From Desulfurellaceae bacterium (lineage in GTDB: Bacteria; Campylobacterota_A; Desulfurellia; Desulfurellales; Hippeaceae): a stretch of 41,568 bases of DNA. Where the stretch lies: the NCBI GenBank assembly GCA_015490005.1, contig WFYS01000016.1:1-41568 (forward strand), written 5' to 3'. The notes beneath the pieces are model-generated. The model searched no databases. It was not told the origin of the DNA and saw only the letters and a program-made list of their open reading frames with translations. The position numbers and the translations under genes were made by a program. Below are positions 26,020 through 34,319 of the stretch, in pieces; position 1 is the first letter of the stretch; each line of letters begins with the position of its first letter.

Positions 26020-27221
26020 TGAGTGTAAAAAAGGTTGTTTTGGCTTATTCTGGCGGTTTAGACACGTCGGTTATTGTTAAATGGTTGCAAGATAAGTACG
26101 GATGCGAGGTTATTACATACACAGCTGACCTCGGACAAAATGAAGAACTTGAACCTATAAAGGAAAAAGCGCTCAAGGTTGGTGCTACCAAAGCTTATGT
26201 GGAGGATATAAGGGAGGAATTTTTAGAAGATTATGTTATGAAGGCTTTTAAGTTCGGTGCTCTCTATGAGGGCAAATATCCGCTCGCAACGGCTTTGGGA
26301 AGGCCTTTGATTACTAAAAAAATGATAGAAATAGCGAAAAAGGAAGGTGCAGATGCTATAGCGCACGGTTCAACTGGCAAGGGGAACGACCAGGTTAGGT
26401 TTGATGTGTCTGCTGTGGCTTTAAAGCCGGATATAAAAGTTATAGCTCCTGTTAGGGAGTGGGAGTTGAAGTCAAGGGATGAAGAGATAGAGTATGCGAA
26501 GAAATACGATATCCCTATCCCTGTGACAAAAGAAAAACCGTATTCTATAGATAGGAATATCTGGGGTCTGTCTGTAGAGGCTGGACCTTTAGAGGATACT
26601 TATTTTGAGCCACCTGAGGATATTTACTCAATGACAACCGATCCTACAAAGGCTCCTAATGAGCCAGAGTATGTTGAGATTGAGTTTAAGCAGGGTATAC
26701 CTGTTGCTTTAAATGGCCAAAGAATGGGCCTTGTTGAGCTTGTGGATAAGGCAAATGAATTGGCTGGAAAGCATGGTATTGGACGGGTTGATATAGTTGA
26801 AAATAGGCTTGTTGGCATAAAGTCACGAGAAATTTATGAAGCACCTGCCGCTTATATGCTTTTGGAAGCTAAAAGGAGCCTTGATGAGTTAGTTTTGGAT
26901 AGAGAGGCACTGCATCTTAAAGATCAATTGGCATTAAAATATGCCGAATTAGTCTATTATGGCTATTGGTTCTGTGATTTAAGAGAAGCCTTGGATGCCT
27001 TTGCTGATAAGTTGAACGAAAAAGCTACCGGAGTTGTTAGACTGAAATTATACAAGGGTAAGGCTACGGTCGTAGCAAGGAAATCTCCTTATGCTCTATA
27101 CTCAAAAGAACTGGCGACCTATGACCCTGAAGATAAATTTGTTCATAAATACGGTGAGGCGTTCTGCTACATATGGGGATTGCCACTTAAGGTTTCGGCT
27201 CAGGTTAAAAATAAAAAATAA
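26019..27221 (+). CDS. argG: Argininosuccinate synthase
   Basis: Joins citrulline and aspartate with ATP to argininosuccinate. At 400 residues it has the PP-loop AYSGGLDTSV (9-18), the LGRPLITKKM block, the HGSTGKGNDQVRF aspartate/citrulline site and NIWGLSVEAGPLED. argH is not in the window. Coupled to argF by a one-base overlap and followed by a GC-rich hairpin. Confidence 0.97.
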   Translation: MSVKKVVLAYSGGLDTSVIVKWLQDKYGCEVITYTADLGQNEELEPIKEKALKVGATKAYVEDIREEFLEDYVMKAFKFGALYEGKYPLATALGRPLITKKMIEIAKKEGADAIAHGSTGKGNDQVRFDVSAVALKPDIKVIAPVREWELKSRDEEIEYAKKYDIPIPVTKEKPYSIDRNIWGLSVEAGPLEDTYFEPPEDIYSMTTDPTKAPNEPEYVEIEFKQGIPVALNGQRMGLVELVDKANELAGKHGIGRVDIVENRLVGIKSREIYEAPAAYMLLEAKRSLDELVLDREALHLKDQLALKYAELVYYGYWFCDLREALDAFADKLNEKATGVVRLKLYKGKATVVARKSPYALYSKELATYDPEDKFVHKYGEAFCYIWGLPLKVSAQVKNKK

Positions 27222-27230
27222 AGGTTAACT

Positions 27231-27256
27231 GCGGGGTTTTGCCCCGCCTTGATTTC
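27231..27256 (+). terminator. Terminator after argG
   Basis: GCGGGG (27231-27236), loop TTTTG, CCCCGC (27242-27247), then a broken T run (CTTGATTTCTT). It lies between the argG stop and the trmB ATG at 27259, leaving only 11 bases after the stem. Confidence 0.7.
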
Positions 27257-27258
27257 TT

Positions 27259-28413
27259 ATGCCACATGCTGTTATAGAAACCCATACACCCATAATTGCC
27301 TTAGATAATAAAAGTGTGTTTTTTTCTAAAAAATTTCGACTTTTTGTAGTACCTATTTCTGTAAAGTGCGAGGATTTTATAATAAAGGTTTATCAGAATC
27401 ATGGCAAGATTGTTGTAAAGTTGGATAAAACCACCTATCCGTTTATAACAGACGATGTGAAAAGCGCTATATTGGGTTTTGCTGAATACTTAGCTAATAA
27501 ACTAAACGGTAGAATTGTTAGTCATAATCTTAATAGAACTTATAGGGATTGTGTTTTTGCTAAGAATTATTTATTGGATGTGAGAAGTATAAACGAAATG
27601 GGCGTCAATAATCTATTAAAATCAAATAGAATTAGATTAGAAGTTGGTATGGGCAGGGGAGAATTTTTGCTTGAAACAGCTAAATCAAACCCAGAAGTAG
27701 AATTTATTGGTGTTGAAATTGCAAATGAACCGATTTTAAAAGCTGCTTTTAGGTTTACAAGGGAAGGTTTGTCTAATGTCAAAATCATAAAGCACGATGC
27801 TCGTTATATTTTTGACTTGTTTGATGCAAATAGTGTTGAGTGTGTGTATGTAAATTTTCCCGAACCGTGGTTTAAATTCAAAAAGGTAAAGCATACTTTG
27901 CTAAATGTGGATACGCTGAAAAAAATTGAAAGGGTGTTGAAAAAAGGCGGAAATATAGAGCTTCTAACAGATAACCTAGCCTATGCGGTTAGTGTTGTAA
28001 CTGCGCTTGAGACACACACAACTTTAAAAAATACACAAAATAGGTGCATAGATATTTTTAAAGGGAGTGTTGATACGTATTTTGAGAGACGCTGGAAAAA
28101 GAGAGAGCGCACTATATATCGTGTGGTTTATGAGAAAAATATTGAATCTGAAGCCGTTGGAATTGATAAAATAACTTTTCCTTTAAATGTAAAGCGGGAT
28201 TATGTTTTGGAAAACGGCTTGATCTTCAAAATTCTGGATGTTTTTGAAAATAGCTCTGATCAAAGGATCGTTGAGGTTACCTTTGGCAGGAGCACAAACC
28301 CTCAGCATTCGTACTTTGGTCTAACTAACTCAGATGAGCTCTTCTTAATACCGCAGAGCATATTCGTTGCCGATGAAGACGCACTGAAATCTTTGGAATT
28401 GGCAACAATTTAG
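27259..28413 (+). CDS. trmB: tRNA (guanine-N7-)-methyltransferase, long form
   Basis: Methylates G46 of tRNA using SAM. Its 384 residues are far longer than the roughly 220 of most TrmB proteins. The SAM site (LEVGMGRGEFLLE, about 127-139, with E153) and FPEPW (200-204) are clear. A roughly 100-residue N-terminal region and a roughly 90-residue C-terminal region flank the core; I know this layout from Campylobacter and Helicobacter TrmB, including the late RRWKKRERTIY block. No SD precedes ATG 27259, which comes straight after the argG hairpin, so the start could be elsewhere. Confidence 0.9.
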   Translation: MPHAVIETHTPIIALDNKSVFFSKKFRLFVVPISVKCEDFIIKVYQNHGKIVVKLDKTTYPFITDDVKSAILGFAEYLANKLNGRIVSHNLNRTYRDCVFAKNYLLDVRSINEMGVNNLLKSNRIRLEVGMGRGEFLLETAKSNPEVEFIGVEIANEPILKAAFRFTREGLSNVKIIKHDARYIFDLFDANSVECVYVNFPEPWFKFKKVKHTLLNVDTLKKIERVLKKGGNIELLTDNLAYAVSVVTALETHTTLKNTQNRCIDIFKGSVDTYFERRWKKRERTIYRVVYEKNIESEAVGIDKITFPLNVKRDYVLENGLIFKILDVFENSSDQRIVEVTFGRSTNPQHSYFGLTNSDELFLIPQSIFVADEDALKSLELATI

Positions 28414-28617
28414 GTGAGTTTCCTTTGCATCTGTAAAAAACTAAATTCTATGATAGACGATAACTTTTTGGCGTGTTCAACTGTTATACTAATAAGGTTG
28501 CCGTCTTTCTCTAATATTTTCCTTATCTTATGAACCCCTCCCATCGGATAACTGTATTAATGCTGTATCTGTATTGGAAAAATACAATGCCTTTATTTCT
28601 TTTTCCTCTTTTTGAAG
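28410..28617 (-). pseudogene. Possible frameshifted small gene downstream of hcp
   Basis: On the minus strand one frame (about 28617 to 28528) reads protein-like text (LYFSNTDTALIQLSDGR) and stops just after a GGGG run (28536-28539). The next frame continues without interruption (VHKIRKILEKDGNLISITVEH and onward) to a TAA at 28410-28412. Removing one G would join them into a roughly 65-residue chain. As written, only a 44-residue ORF with ATG 28542-28544 exists, without a good SD. I do not recognise the product. It could be a remnant, a sequencing error or chance. Confidence 0.35.
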
Positions 28618-28642
28618 AAAAAACCGGGCTTGAGCCCGGCTT
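28615..28642 (-). terminator. Intrinsic terminator of hcp
   Basis: Minus strand: AAGCCGGGCT, loop CA, AGCCCGGTTTTTTC, beginning about seven bases after the hcp stop. Strong GC stem and six T. Confidence 0.85.
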
Positions 28643-28648
28643 CGAAGG

Positions 28649-30271
28649 TTAACCGATTAGTTCCTTCATATCGTCGTCAACGTTGCTGATCGTGGAGATG
28701 TTGAAGTTTTCAATTAGCACTTTCGCTACATTTGGAGATACAAATGCAGGTAGTGTTGGTCCAAGTTTAATGTTTTTAACTCCCAAATAAAGAAGTGCCA
28801 ACAGAACCGCAACTGCTTTCTGCTCATACCAGGCGATATTATAGGCGATTGGTAGTTCATTTATATCGTTCAATCCAAAAACCTCTCTGAGTTTCATTGC
28901 GATTACGGCTAGGGAGTAACTGTCGTTGCACTGTCCAGCGTCCAAAACTCTAGGAATACCACCTATATCGCCTAAATTGAGTTTTATATAGCGGTATTTT
29001 GCACATCCAGCAGTCAATATTACCGTGTCTTTTGGTAATTTCTTTGCAAACTCAGTGTAGTATTCCCTGGATTTGTGTCTTCCATCGCAGCCTGCCATTA
29101 CAACGAATTTTTTAATTGCGCCAGATTTAACTGCATCTACAACCTTATCAGCAAGTTTGAAAACCTGCTCATGAGCAAAACCGCCCACTATTTTGCCAGA
29201 TTCGATTTGTGTGGGTGGTTTGCATTTTTTTGCAAGTTCTATGATTTCTGAGAAGTCTTTTGGTTTACCATCTACCCTGTCCGGAATATGCTTAACGTCC
29301 GGGAATCCAACTTCTCCCGTTGTGAAAACTCTGTCTTTATAACTGTCCTTTGGCGGAACTAAGCAGTTTGTTGTCATGAGAATTGGGCCATTAAAAGCTT
29401 CAAATTCTTTGTCCTGCATCCACCATGCATTACCGTAATTGCCTACAAAATGATCATATTTTTTGAATGCTGGATAGTAGTTTGCAGGCAGCATTTCACC
29501 GTGTGTATAGACGTCGACACCCGTGCCCTTTGTCTGCTCAAGCAACTCTTCCATGTCCTTCAAATCATGTCCAGATATCAAGATGCCAGGATTGTTCCTT
29601 ACGCCAATATTGACTTCGCTGATTTCCGGATGGCCATATGTTTCTGTGTTGGCCTTATCTAAAAGAGCCATTGCTCTGACAGCTGCCTCACCCGTTTTCA
29701 TTGCATAACCTACAAGCTCATCAATACTTAAATCCTCCGTGGTTATTGCCATACCTTCTGATAAAAAGTTCCAAACATCCTGATCTTCATAGCCCAAAAC
29801 AGCTGCATGTTCAGCATAAGCGGCTAAACCCTTCAAACCATAGATGATAAGCTCTTTTAGAGACCTAATATCTTCGTTCTGCTCAGTTGGAATTTTTATT
29901 TCATTCCATTTTGCCAAAAATTCCTCTTTTGTAGCTCCATTCCATGTGGCGCTGTCATGCAAGCCTTCGTCGCTTACGTTGTGTTTCTTTTTAAGTTCAT
30001 CCCTTAGTTTTAAACCTTCGTTAATTGTCTCTGTGATTCTGTCTTCGTCGAAGTTTACGTTTGTTATTGTTGTAAACAATGCTTTTGCTATAAATCTACC
30101 CACTTTTGGCTCAACAGTTCCAACCTTTTTTGATACTACGCCCAAACCTTTTGTTACATAAACAAGCACGTCTTCAAGGTTTGCTACCCTTTCATCTTTT
30201 CCACAAACACCTCTTGCCGTGCACCCTTGATTTCTTAATGTCTCCTGACATTGGAAACAAAACATTGACAT
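28649..30271 (-). CDS. hcp: Hybrid-cluster protein (hydroxylamine reductase / NO-stress protein)
   Basis: A cytosolic Fe-S protein that reduces hydroxylamine in vitro and is implicated in NO reduction in vivo. In its 540 residues the N-terminal C5-x2-C8-x8-C17-x5-C23 binds a [4Fe-4S] cluster (the spacing of the anaerobe-type Hcp). The hybrid-cluster ligands are all visible: His in SGHDL, Glu in THGEMLP, Cys in TTNCLVP, MAGCDG, TAGCAKY and AGQCNDS, and the late Glu and Lys in WYEQKAV. The SD AGGAGGTG precedes ATG 30269-30271. It is divergent from a Crp/Fnr-family gene with a matching palindrome between them. Confidence 0.96.
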   Translation of the reverse strand: MSMFCFQCQETLRNQGCTARGVCGKDERVANLEDVLVYVTKGLGVVSKKVGTVEPKVGRFIAKALFTTITNVNFDEDRITETINEGLKLRDELKKKHNVSDEGLHDSATWNGATKEEFLAKWNEIKIPTEQNEDIRSLKELIIYGLKGLAAYAEHAAVLGYEDQDVWNFLSEGMAITTEDLSIDELVGYAMKTGEAAVRAMALLDKANTETYGHPEISEVNIGVRNNPGILISGHDLKDMEELLEQTKGTGVDVYTHGEMLPANYYPAFKKYDHFVGNYGNAWWMQDKEFEAFNGPILMTTNCLVPPKDSYKDRVFTTGEVGFPDVKHIPDRVDGKPKDFSEIIELAKKCKPPTQIESGKIVGGFAHEQVFKLADKVVDAVKSGAIKKFVVMAGCDGRHKSREYYTEFAKKLPKDTVILTAGCAKYRYIKLNLGDIGGIPRVLDAGQCNDSYSLAVIAMKLREVFGLNDINELPIAYNIAWYEQKAVAVLLALLYLGVKNIKLGPTLPAFVSPNVAKVLIENFNISTISNVDDDMKELIG

Positions 30272-30282
30272 AAAACACCTCC

Positions 30283-30311
30283 TTGCTTTTTGTTCATACT
30301 AACTATATACT
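30283..30311 (+). promoter_or_regulatory. Possible promoter of the Crp/Fnr gene
   Basis: TTGCTT (30283-30288), 17 bases, TATACT (30306-30311). The predicted start is near 30318, which would put the FNR-like palindrome just downstream of it, a position that usually represses. Confidence 0.5.
30302..30307 (-). promoter_or_regulatory. Possible -10 element of hcp
   Basis: Minus-strand TATAGT with a predicted start near 30295. The FNR-like palindrome is then centred about 41.5 bases upstream, the classic class II activator position, and no good -35 is needed. Confidence 0.5.
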
Positions 30312-30329
30312 AAAAATGATATTAAATAA

Positions 30330-30343
30330 TTGATGTAGGTCAA
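30330..30343. promoter_or_regulatory. FNR/HcpR-like palindrome in the hcp-regulator intergenic region
   Basis: TTGAT-GTAG-GTCAA differs in one base from the FNR consensus TTGAT-N4-ATCAA. It is the only such site I see between hcp and the Crp/Fnr gene, and ends four bases before the regulator's ATG. Confidence 0.65.
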
Positions 30344-30347
30344 GAAA

Positions 30348-30983
30348 ATGAATAAACAAGATGCATTGTACAGCATGTTAGAGGTTCTAAATATAAAAGA
30401 CGAGCATTTTTTAAAGGATATTAATGCGATTTCTATGCTTATAAGCAAAAGGAAAGGCGAGGTGTTATTTTTAGAAGGTGATCTAGGTGAAGACCTGTTT
30501 TTCGTGTTAAAAGGTGCGATAAAGATTTTTAAAACTAACATAGAGGGCAGGGAAATCACAATTAACATAGCGCAAGAGGGTGAGTTTTTTGCGGAAATTG
30601 TTCTGTTTTTAAAAAATGTTTATCCAGTTAGCGCAATGGCAATTGAAAATAGTTTGTTACTTGCCATAAATTCAAAGAGAATGTTTGATAAAATCAAAGA
30701 GAGTCCGGAATTTGCGATGAAAATTTTGGGTATGTTTGCAAAAAGACTGAATTATTTGACAGAGAAGGTTAAACAATTATCTATCGATAATGCCGAAAAG
30801 AGGTTGTTGGAATATTTGAACAGAGGGAATAAGGGCAATGGGATTATAGAGCTTAGATTGCCTAAAAAGGAAATTTCGTCAAGCATAGGAATTTCTCCTG
30901 AAACTTTCTCTAGGGTGTTGAAAAAATTATCGAACGAAGGCGTCCTTTCTATAGAAGGGAAAACCATAAAGTTGCTCAAATGA
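30348..30983 (+). CDS. Crp/Fnr-family regulator, likely HcpR-like
   Basis: A 211-residue regulator: cyclic-nucleotide-binding-type beta barrel (about 20-115), dimer helix (about 118-145) and winged helix (150-211). The recognition helix reads E185-T-F-S188-R189, the E-xx-SR pattern that FNR uses to read TTGAT. There is no cysteine at all, so it is not an oxygen-sensing Fe-S FNR; a haem or NO-type signal as in HcpR/DNR is possible. It is divergent from hcp and overlaps the next gene (ATGA), so it also heads an envelope operon. Confidence 0.88.
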   Translation: MNKQDALYSMLEVLNIKDEHFLKDINAISMLISKRKGEVLFLEGDLGEDLFFVLKGAIKIFKTNIEGREITINIAQEGEFFAEIVLFLKNVYPVSAMAIENSLLLAINSKRMFDKIKESPEFAMKILGMFAKRLNYLTEKVKQLSIDNAEKRLLEYLNRGNKGNGIIELRLPKKEISSSIGISPETFSRVLKKLSNEGVLSIEGKTIKLLK

Positions 30984-33169
30984 GGAGATATTTTAGAATA
31001 CCTATAATTGGCTTTCTTCTGGTTATTATTGTGATTTTTGCTGTTTATACGCTTATTAGTGTTAAAAGTTCGCTTTTAAGTTTTGCTTTAAACTTTTATC
31101 TAAAAAAATATCAGTTGACTCAGAAATTTGATAAGTTAACCGTTAACTCACCTTCATCTTTAACGATTAGCCAATTTGTGTTGAAGAAGAAAAATCTGCT
31201 TTTTAAAGCCGATAAACTTTTTTTGGAAATTAATAAAAATGGTGAAATTACAGCTATTTTAAAAAACCCATTGATTGTTGTATATGTTTTAAAAGGAGAA
31301 AAAAAAGCTTCTCATTTTAGTATTCCACCATTAAAGTTGAAATTGATTAAACTAGAAAATTTAAAATTGAGAGTAGAAGAAGGCAAAAAAGACCTTCTGG
31401 AAATGGATAATGCAACTGTGGGTGTTACAAAAAACCTGCTGAACTTTAAAGGCAGAATATATTTTAACAAGAATAAAACAGTTGTGACAGCGGATTTTAA
31501 AAGATTAAGTTGTTCGTACGGTTTGTTTAGAAATGGTGTAACTATAAGTAATATTAAAATAGTTCCCTCTAAACTCCATGTGAAGTCTAACGATTTGCAA
31601 TTTTTTTCGAATAAGCCTATGGAGGTTAAGAATATAACCATAAGATTTTTACCATTTTCTGTATCTTTGAATGGTTTAGATATTAGTCTTTTGACCAAAA
31701 CCAAAAATATATCTGTTTCGTATAAAGCAAATATAGACTACAAAAATAGAAAGGCACTAGTCTTATTGAGGAATATTAGAACTTCAGATGGGAGTGTGAG
31801 AGTGTCATTAATAAGAGCTGAAATTTTGCTTAAAAAAAAACTGAAAATTCTATCTCAGTTTGATAACTTAACGATAAATAAAAAAGAACTTATATCTCAG
31901 GATGTTGGAGGGAGAATAGTTTACAGAGGTTTAGTTAAAATTGGGGTTAATAAAGGCCAAGCTATAGCGTTCGATAATTTATTTTTTGACTTTTCCAACA
32001 ACCCTTTAAAGGTGATAGTGCATCTTAAAAAAAAGCTCATTGAGTCTTCCTTGGAAAAAATCATTAGAATTAACGTTAAAAAGATGGGGGAAGAGTACAA
32101 ATTACGTGCTTTTTCAGATAATGTAACTAACTTAGTGCATTTTCTCAATGATTCTTACGATGAACCCATTTTAAGAGAAATATATTTGTCTGGGAAACAA
32201 GATGCCGAGATAAATATAATTTTAAACAGAAAAAGGAAAACCGCTTCTGGTATGGTTTTATTGAATGTTGACAACCTGAGTTATCAAGGGGCTACGATAA
32301 ATGGTATAAAAGCAAATATTCCCATTTCATTAAATTCAAATGCAGTTGAAGAAGGAAAAATTAAAATAGCGTGTATTAAACTGAAAAAGTTTGCCTTTCC
32401 TTTAATCGCCCATCTTGTTTCTAGAAATAATATAGCGTATGTGAAGCTTAGTCCTATAAAAACAAGCAATCTCGATGTTTCTCCGTTTTATGTAAAACTT
32501 GATGTAGCGAAAAAAGCTTTGAGTTTTTCTGCTGTTAAAGTAAAGGCTGTTAATAAAATATTTAAGGTTTTTGTTGATATGAGAGGAAGATACAGAGACG
32601 GCGTTCTTAATACTAAAGGATATGCTAAAATAAAAGTTTTTGACGGTTTTGTAGATATAAAACACATAAGATGCTCTTTTAAGGAATTGCCAATTCTACA
32701 TATGGATGTTTTTTTTAATCATTTGAATCTGAAAAAGATGACGGAGAATACAAATTTTGGCTTAATTACAGGGTTTGTGAAGGGTTATATAGAAAAACTC
32801 TCACTTGTCAATTTTAAATATCCACTGTCTTTTAAAGCAATGATCAAAACGGAAAATGTAAGAGGTGTGTCAAAGAGAATATCTCTGAAAGCAGTGAATA
32901 GTATATCTAGAGTTGGGGGCGGCATAGCTTCAATAGCCATACCATTCTTTAAAAGCTTTCCTTACTCTGGTATAGGTTTTGTAGCCACTTTGAAAAACGA
33001 TAGGTTTAAAATACACGGCCTTTACAAAAGTGGCAATGTGGAGTATATTATTAAAAAAGGCTTTATCGTGGGTGTGAATGTGATAAATGTTAATAAGAAT
33101 AATTCTATAGCGTGGGGAGATTTTTTAAACAGGCTTAAAAGGGTTTTAAAAAGGGGAGGTAAAGAATGA
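30980..33169 (+). CDS. AsmA/YdbH-like intermembrane protein
   Basis: A 729-residue protein with one N-terminal membrane helix (about 8-28) and then a long, almost wholly beta-strand periplasmic chain rich in Lys, Ile, Val and Phe, as in the AsmA/YdbH/TamB group that forms lipid-conducting grooves between membranes. The C-terminal part (a glycine-rich GGG segment, then FFKSFPYSGIGF, then YIIKKG and GVNVINVN) resembles proteins I know next to DUF1318 genes. It overlaps the regulator upstream by four bases and the DUF1318 lipoprotein downstream by four, giving a tight three-gene operon. Family placement rests on architecture and neighbours rather than a strong motif. Confidence 0.65.
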   Translation: MRRYFRIPIIGFLLVIIVIFAVYTLISVKSSLLSFALNFYLKKYQLTQKFDKLTVNSPSSLTISQFVLKKKNLLFKADKLFLEINKNGEITAILKNPLIVVYVLKGEKKASHFSIPPLKLKLIKLENLKLRVEEGKKDLLEMDNATVGVTKNLLNFKGRIYFNKNKTVVTADFKRLSCSYGLFRNGVTISNIKIVPSKLHVKSNDLQFFSNKPMEVKNITIRFLPFSVSLNGLDISLLTKTKNISVSYKANIDYKNRKALVLLRNIRTSDGSVRVSLIRAEILLKKKLKILSQFDNLTINKKELISQDVGGRIVYRGLVKIGVNKGQAIAFDNLFFDFSNNPLKVIVHLKKKLIESSLEKIIRINVKKMGEEYKLRAFSDNVTNLVHFLNDSYDEPILREIYLSGKQDAEINIILNRKRKTASGMVLLNVDNLSYQGATINGIKANIPISLNSNAVEEGKIKIACIKLKKFAFPLIAHLVSRNNIAYVKLSPIKTSNLDVSPFYVKLDVAKKALSFSAVKVKAVNKIFKVFVDMRGRYRDGVLNTKGYAKIKVFDGFVDIKHIRCSFKELPILHMDVFFNHLNLKKMTENTNFGLITGFVKGYIEKLSLVNFKYPLSFKAMIKTENVRGVSKRISLKAVNSISRVGGGIASIAIPFFKSFPYSGIGFVATLKNDRFKIHGLYKSGNVEYIIKKGFIVGVNVINVNKNNSIAWGDFLNRLKRVLKRGGKE

Positions 33170-33723
33170 AAAAGACATCTTTTTTATGGGTTTTGGTCGC
33201 ATTTTTTGTTTATTCCTGTGTTACGGTGAATATATATTTTCCTGCACAAGAGGCTCAAAAAACTGCTAAAGAAATAGTAAACTCCATTAGAGGCAGTGTA
33301 AATGTTCAAAAAAAGCAGAATCAAAATCCAGTTCCTTCATCTTTCTTAATAATAGTACCAAAGGTCTATGCGGCAGATGTTTTAAACACTACAAATGCGA
33401 AGATCGCAGCTATTAAGCAAAGGATGAAAAGAAGATTTGAGTCTATGAAGGCCTATTATCAAAAGGGTTATTTGGGCGAAGGGCTAAATGGGTATTTGGT
33501 GCTATACAAGCAACCTAACTCATTAAAAGATAAGCTAAGATTAAAGAAATTGGTGTCTGATGAAAATAGAGACAGAAATGCGCTGTACTCAGAGGTTGCA
33601 AGGGTTTTAAAGATACAGCCTTCTCAGATGGACAGATTAAAGAGGATATTTGCCAAGCAGTGGCAAGATACGGCGCCTAAGGGAACTTACATACAAACTG
33701 TTACCGGTTGGGTAAGGAAGTAA
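33166..33723 (+). CDS. DUF1318 (YdbL-like) lipoprotein with YnbE-like N-terminus
   Basis: A 185-residue secreted protein. The signal sequence ends in a lipobox-like VYS-C18; the -2 Tyr is unusual. The first mature part (CVTVNIYFP, then a helix) resembles the short lipoprotein YnbE. Residues about 75-185 match DUF1318/YdbL, including GEGLNGYLV and the closing KGTYIQTVTGWVRK. In E. coli YdbH, YnbE and YdbL form an envelope lipid-homeostasis system; here the two small partners appear fused. Coupled to the AsmA-like gene. Confidence 0.78.
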   Translation: MKKTSFLWVLVAFFVYSCVTVNIYFPAQEAQKTAKEIVNSIRGSVNVQKKQNQNPVPSSFLIIVPKVYAADVLNTTNAKIAAIKQRMKRRFESMKAYYQKGYLGEGLNGYLVLYKQPNSLKDKLRLKKLVSDENRDRNALYSEVARVLKIQPSQMDRLKRIFAKQWQDTAPKGTYIQTVTGWVRK

Positions 33724-33794
33724 AATAACCCAATACCATCTTTGAAAAAAGAATTTTAATGCATAGGTTTAATGTTTATAATTTTAATAAATTG

Positions 33795-34193
33795 CTAATC
33801 TAGTCCGTATTCTGACAAATTCAGGCCACGAGAAATAGCAAAGTCTTTCAACTCATCCCTGAAGAGTTTTAAAGCTAAGCCTATAACCACTGCGTCGTCT
33901 AAATATCCTATGCCGGGTAAGAAATCAGGAATAACATCAAATGGGTTTATTAGGTATAGAAGAACGCTAAATATTGCAGCAACCGTTTTCCAGGGTAGGG
34001 AACATTCCTTTTTTAAATAGCAATCAAACATCTCGTATGCCAATTTTAGCTGTAGAATTGCTGATAATGTAAAATGAGTAGGATTTTCTTTTAATTCATC
34101 TATTTTTCTCTTTGCATCATCCAAAAAACCCTCTAAATCTATGTTTCTAATACTATCGAATACCGAAAAAACCTTTTCAATAGAAGCCTTCAT
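33795..34193 (-). CDS. DUF1232 (YkvA-like) membrane protein
   Basis: A 132-residue protein with a helical, charged N-terminal half and the DUF1232 core at about 72-112 (LLYLINPFDVIPDFLPGIGYLDD), a short membrane-associated helical motif of unknown function. I chose ATG 34191-34193 with GGAG seven bases upstream; the longer open frame runs into the tRNA gene and is an artefact. It follows tRNA-Ala by 14 bases, so it may be transcribed with it from the hldD promoter. No terminator is visible before the convergent DUF1318 gene. Confidence 0.85.
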   Translation of the reverse strand: MKASIEKVFSVFDSIRNIDLEGFLDDAKRKIDELKENPTHFTLSAILQLKLAYEMFDCYLKKECSLPWKTVAAIFSVLLYLINPFDVIPDFLPGIGYLDDAVVIGLALKLFRDELKDFAISRGLNLSEYGLD

Positions 34194-34207
34194 AACAAAC
34201 TCCTTAA

Positions 34208-34283
34208 TGGTGGAGCTGAGGGGGCTCGAACCCCCGACCTCCACGCTGCCAGCGTGGCGCTCTCCCAGCTGAGCTACAGCCCC
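34208..34283 (-). tRNA. tRNA-Ala (anticodon GGC)
   Basis: A 76-base cloverleaf read on the minus strand. The acceptor GGGGCTG pairs with CAGCTCC and contains the G3:U70 wobble, the alanine identity element. The anticodon stem CCACG/CGTGG encloses loop CTGGCAG (anticodon GGC). The T loop is TTCGAGC and the 3' CCA is encoded. It lies 36 bases after the hldD stop. Confidence 0.95.
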
Positions 34284-34319
34284 ATATTATTTAAAGTTCA
34301 AGGGTTGTATATTAAAAAA

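Noticed and set aside
34194-34244. N-terminal extension of the DUF1232 frame reading MEVGGSSPLSS
   Set aside because: This is the translation of the tRNA-Ala gene; the real start is ATG 34191-34193 with an SD.
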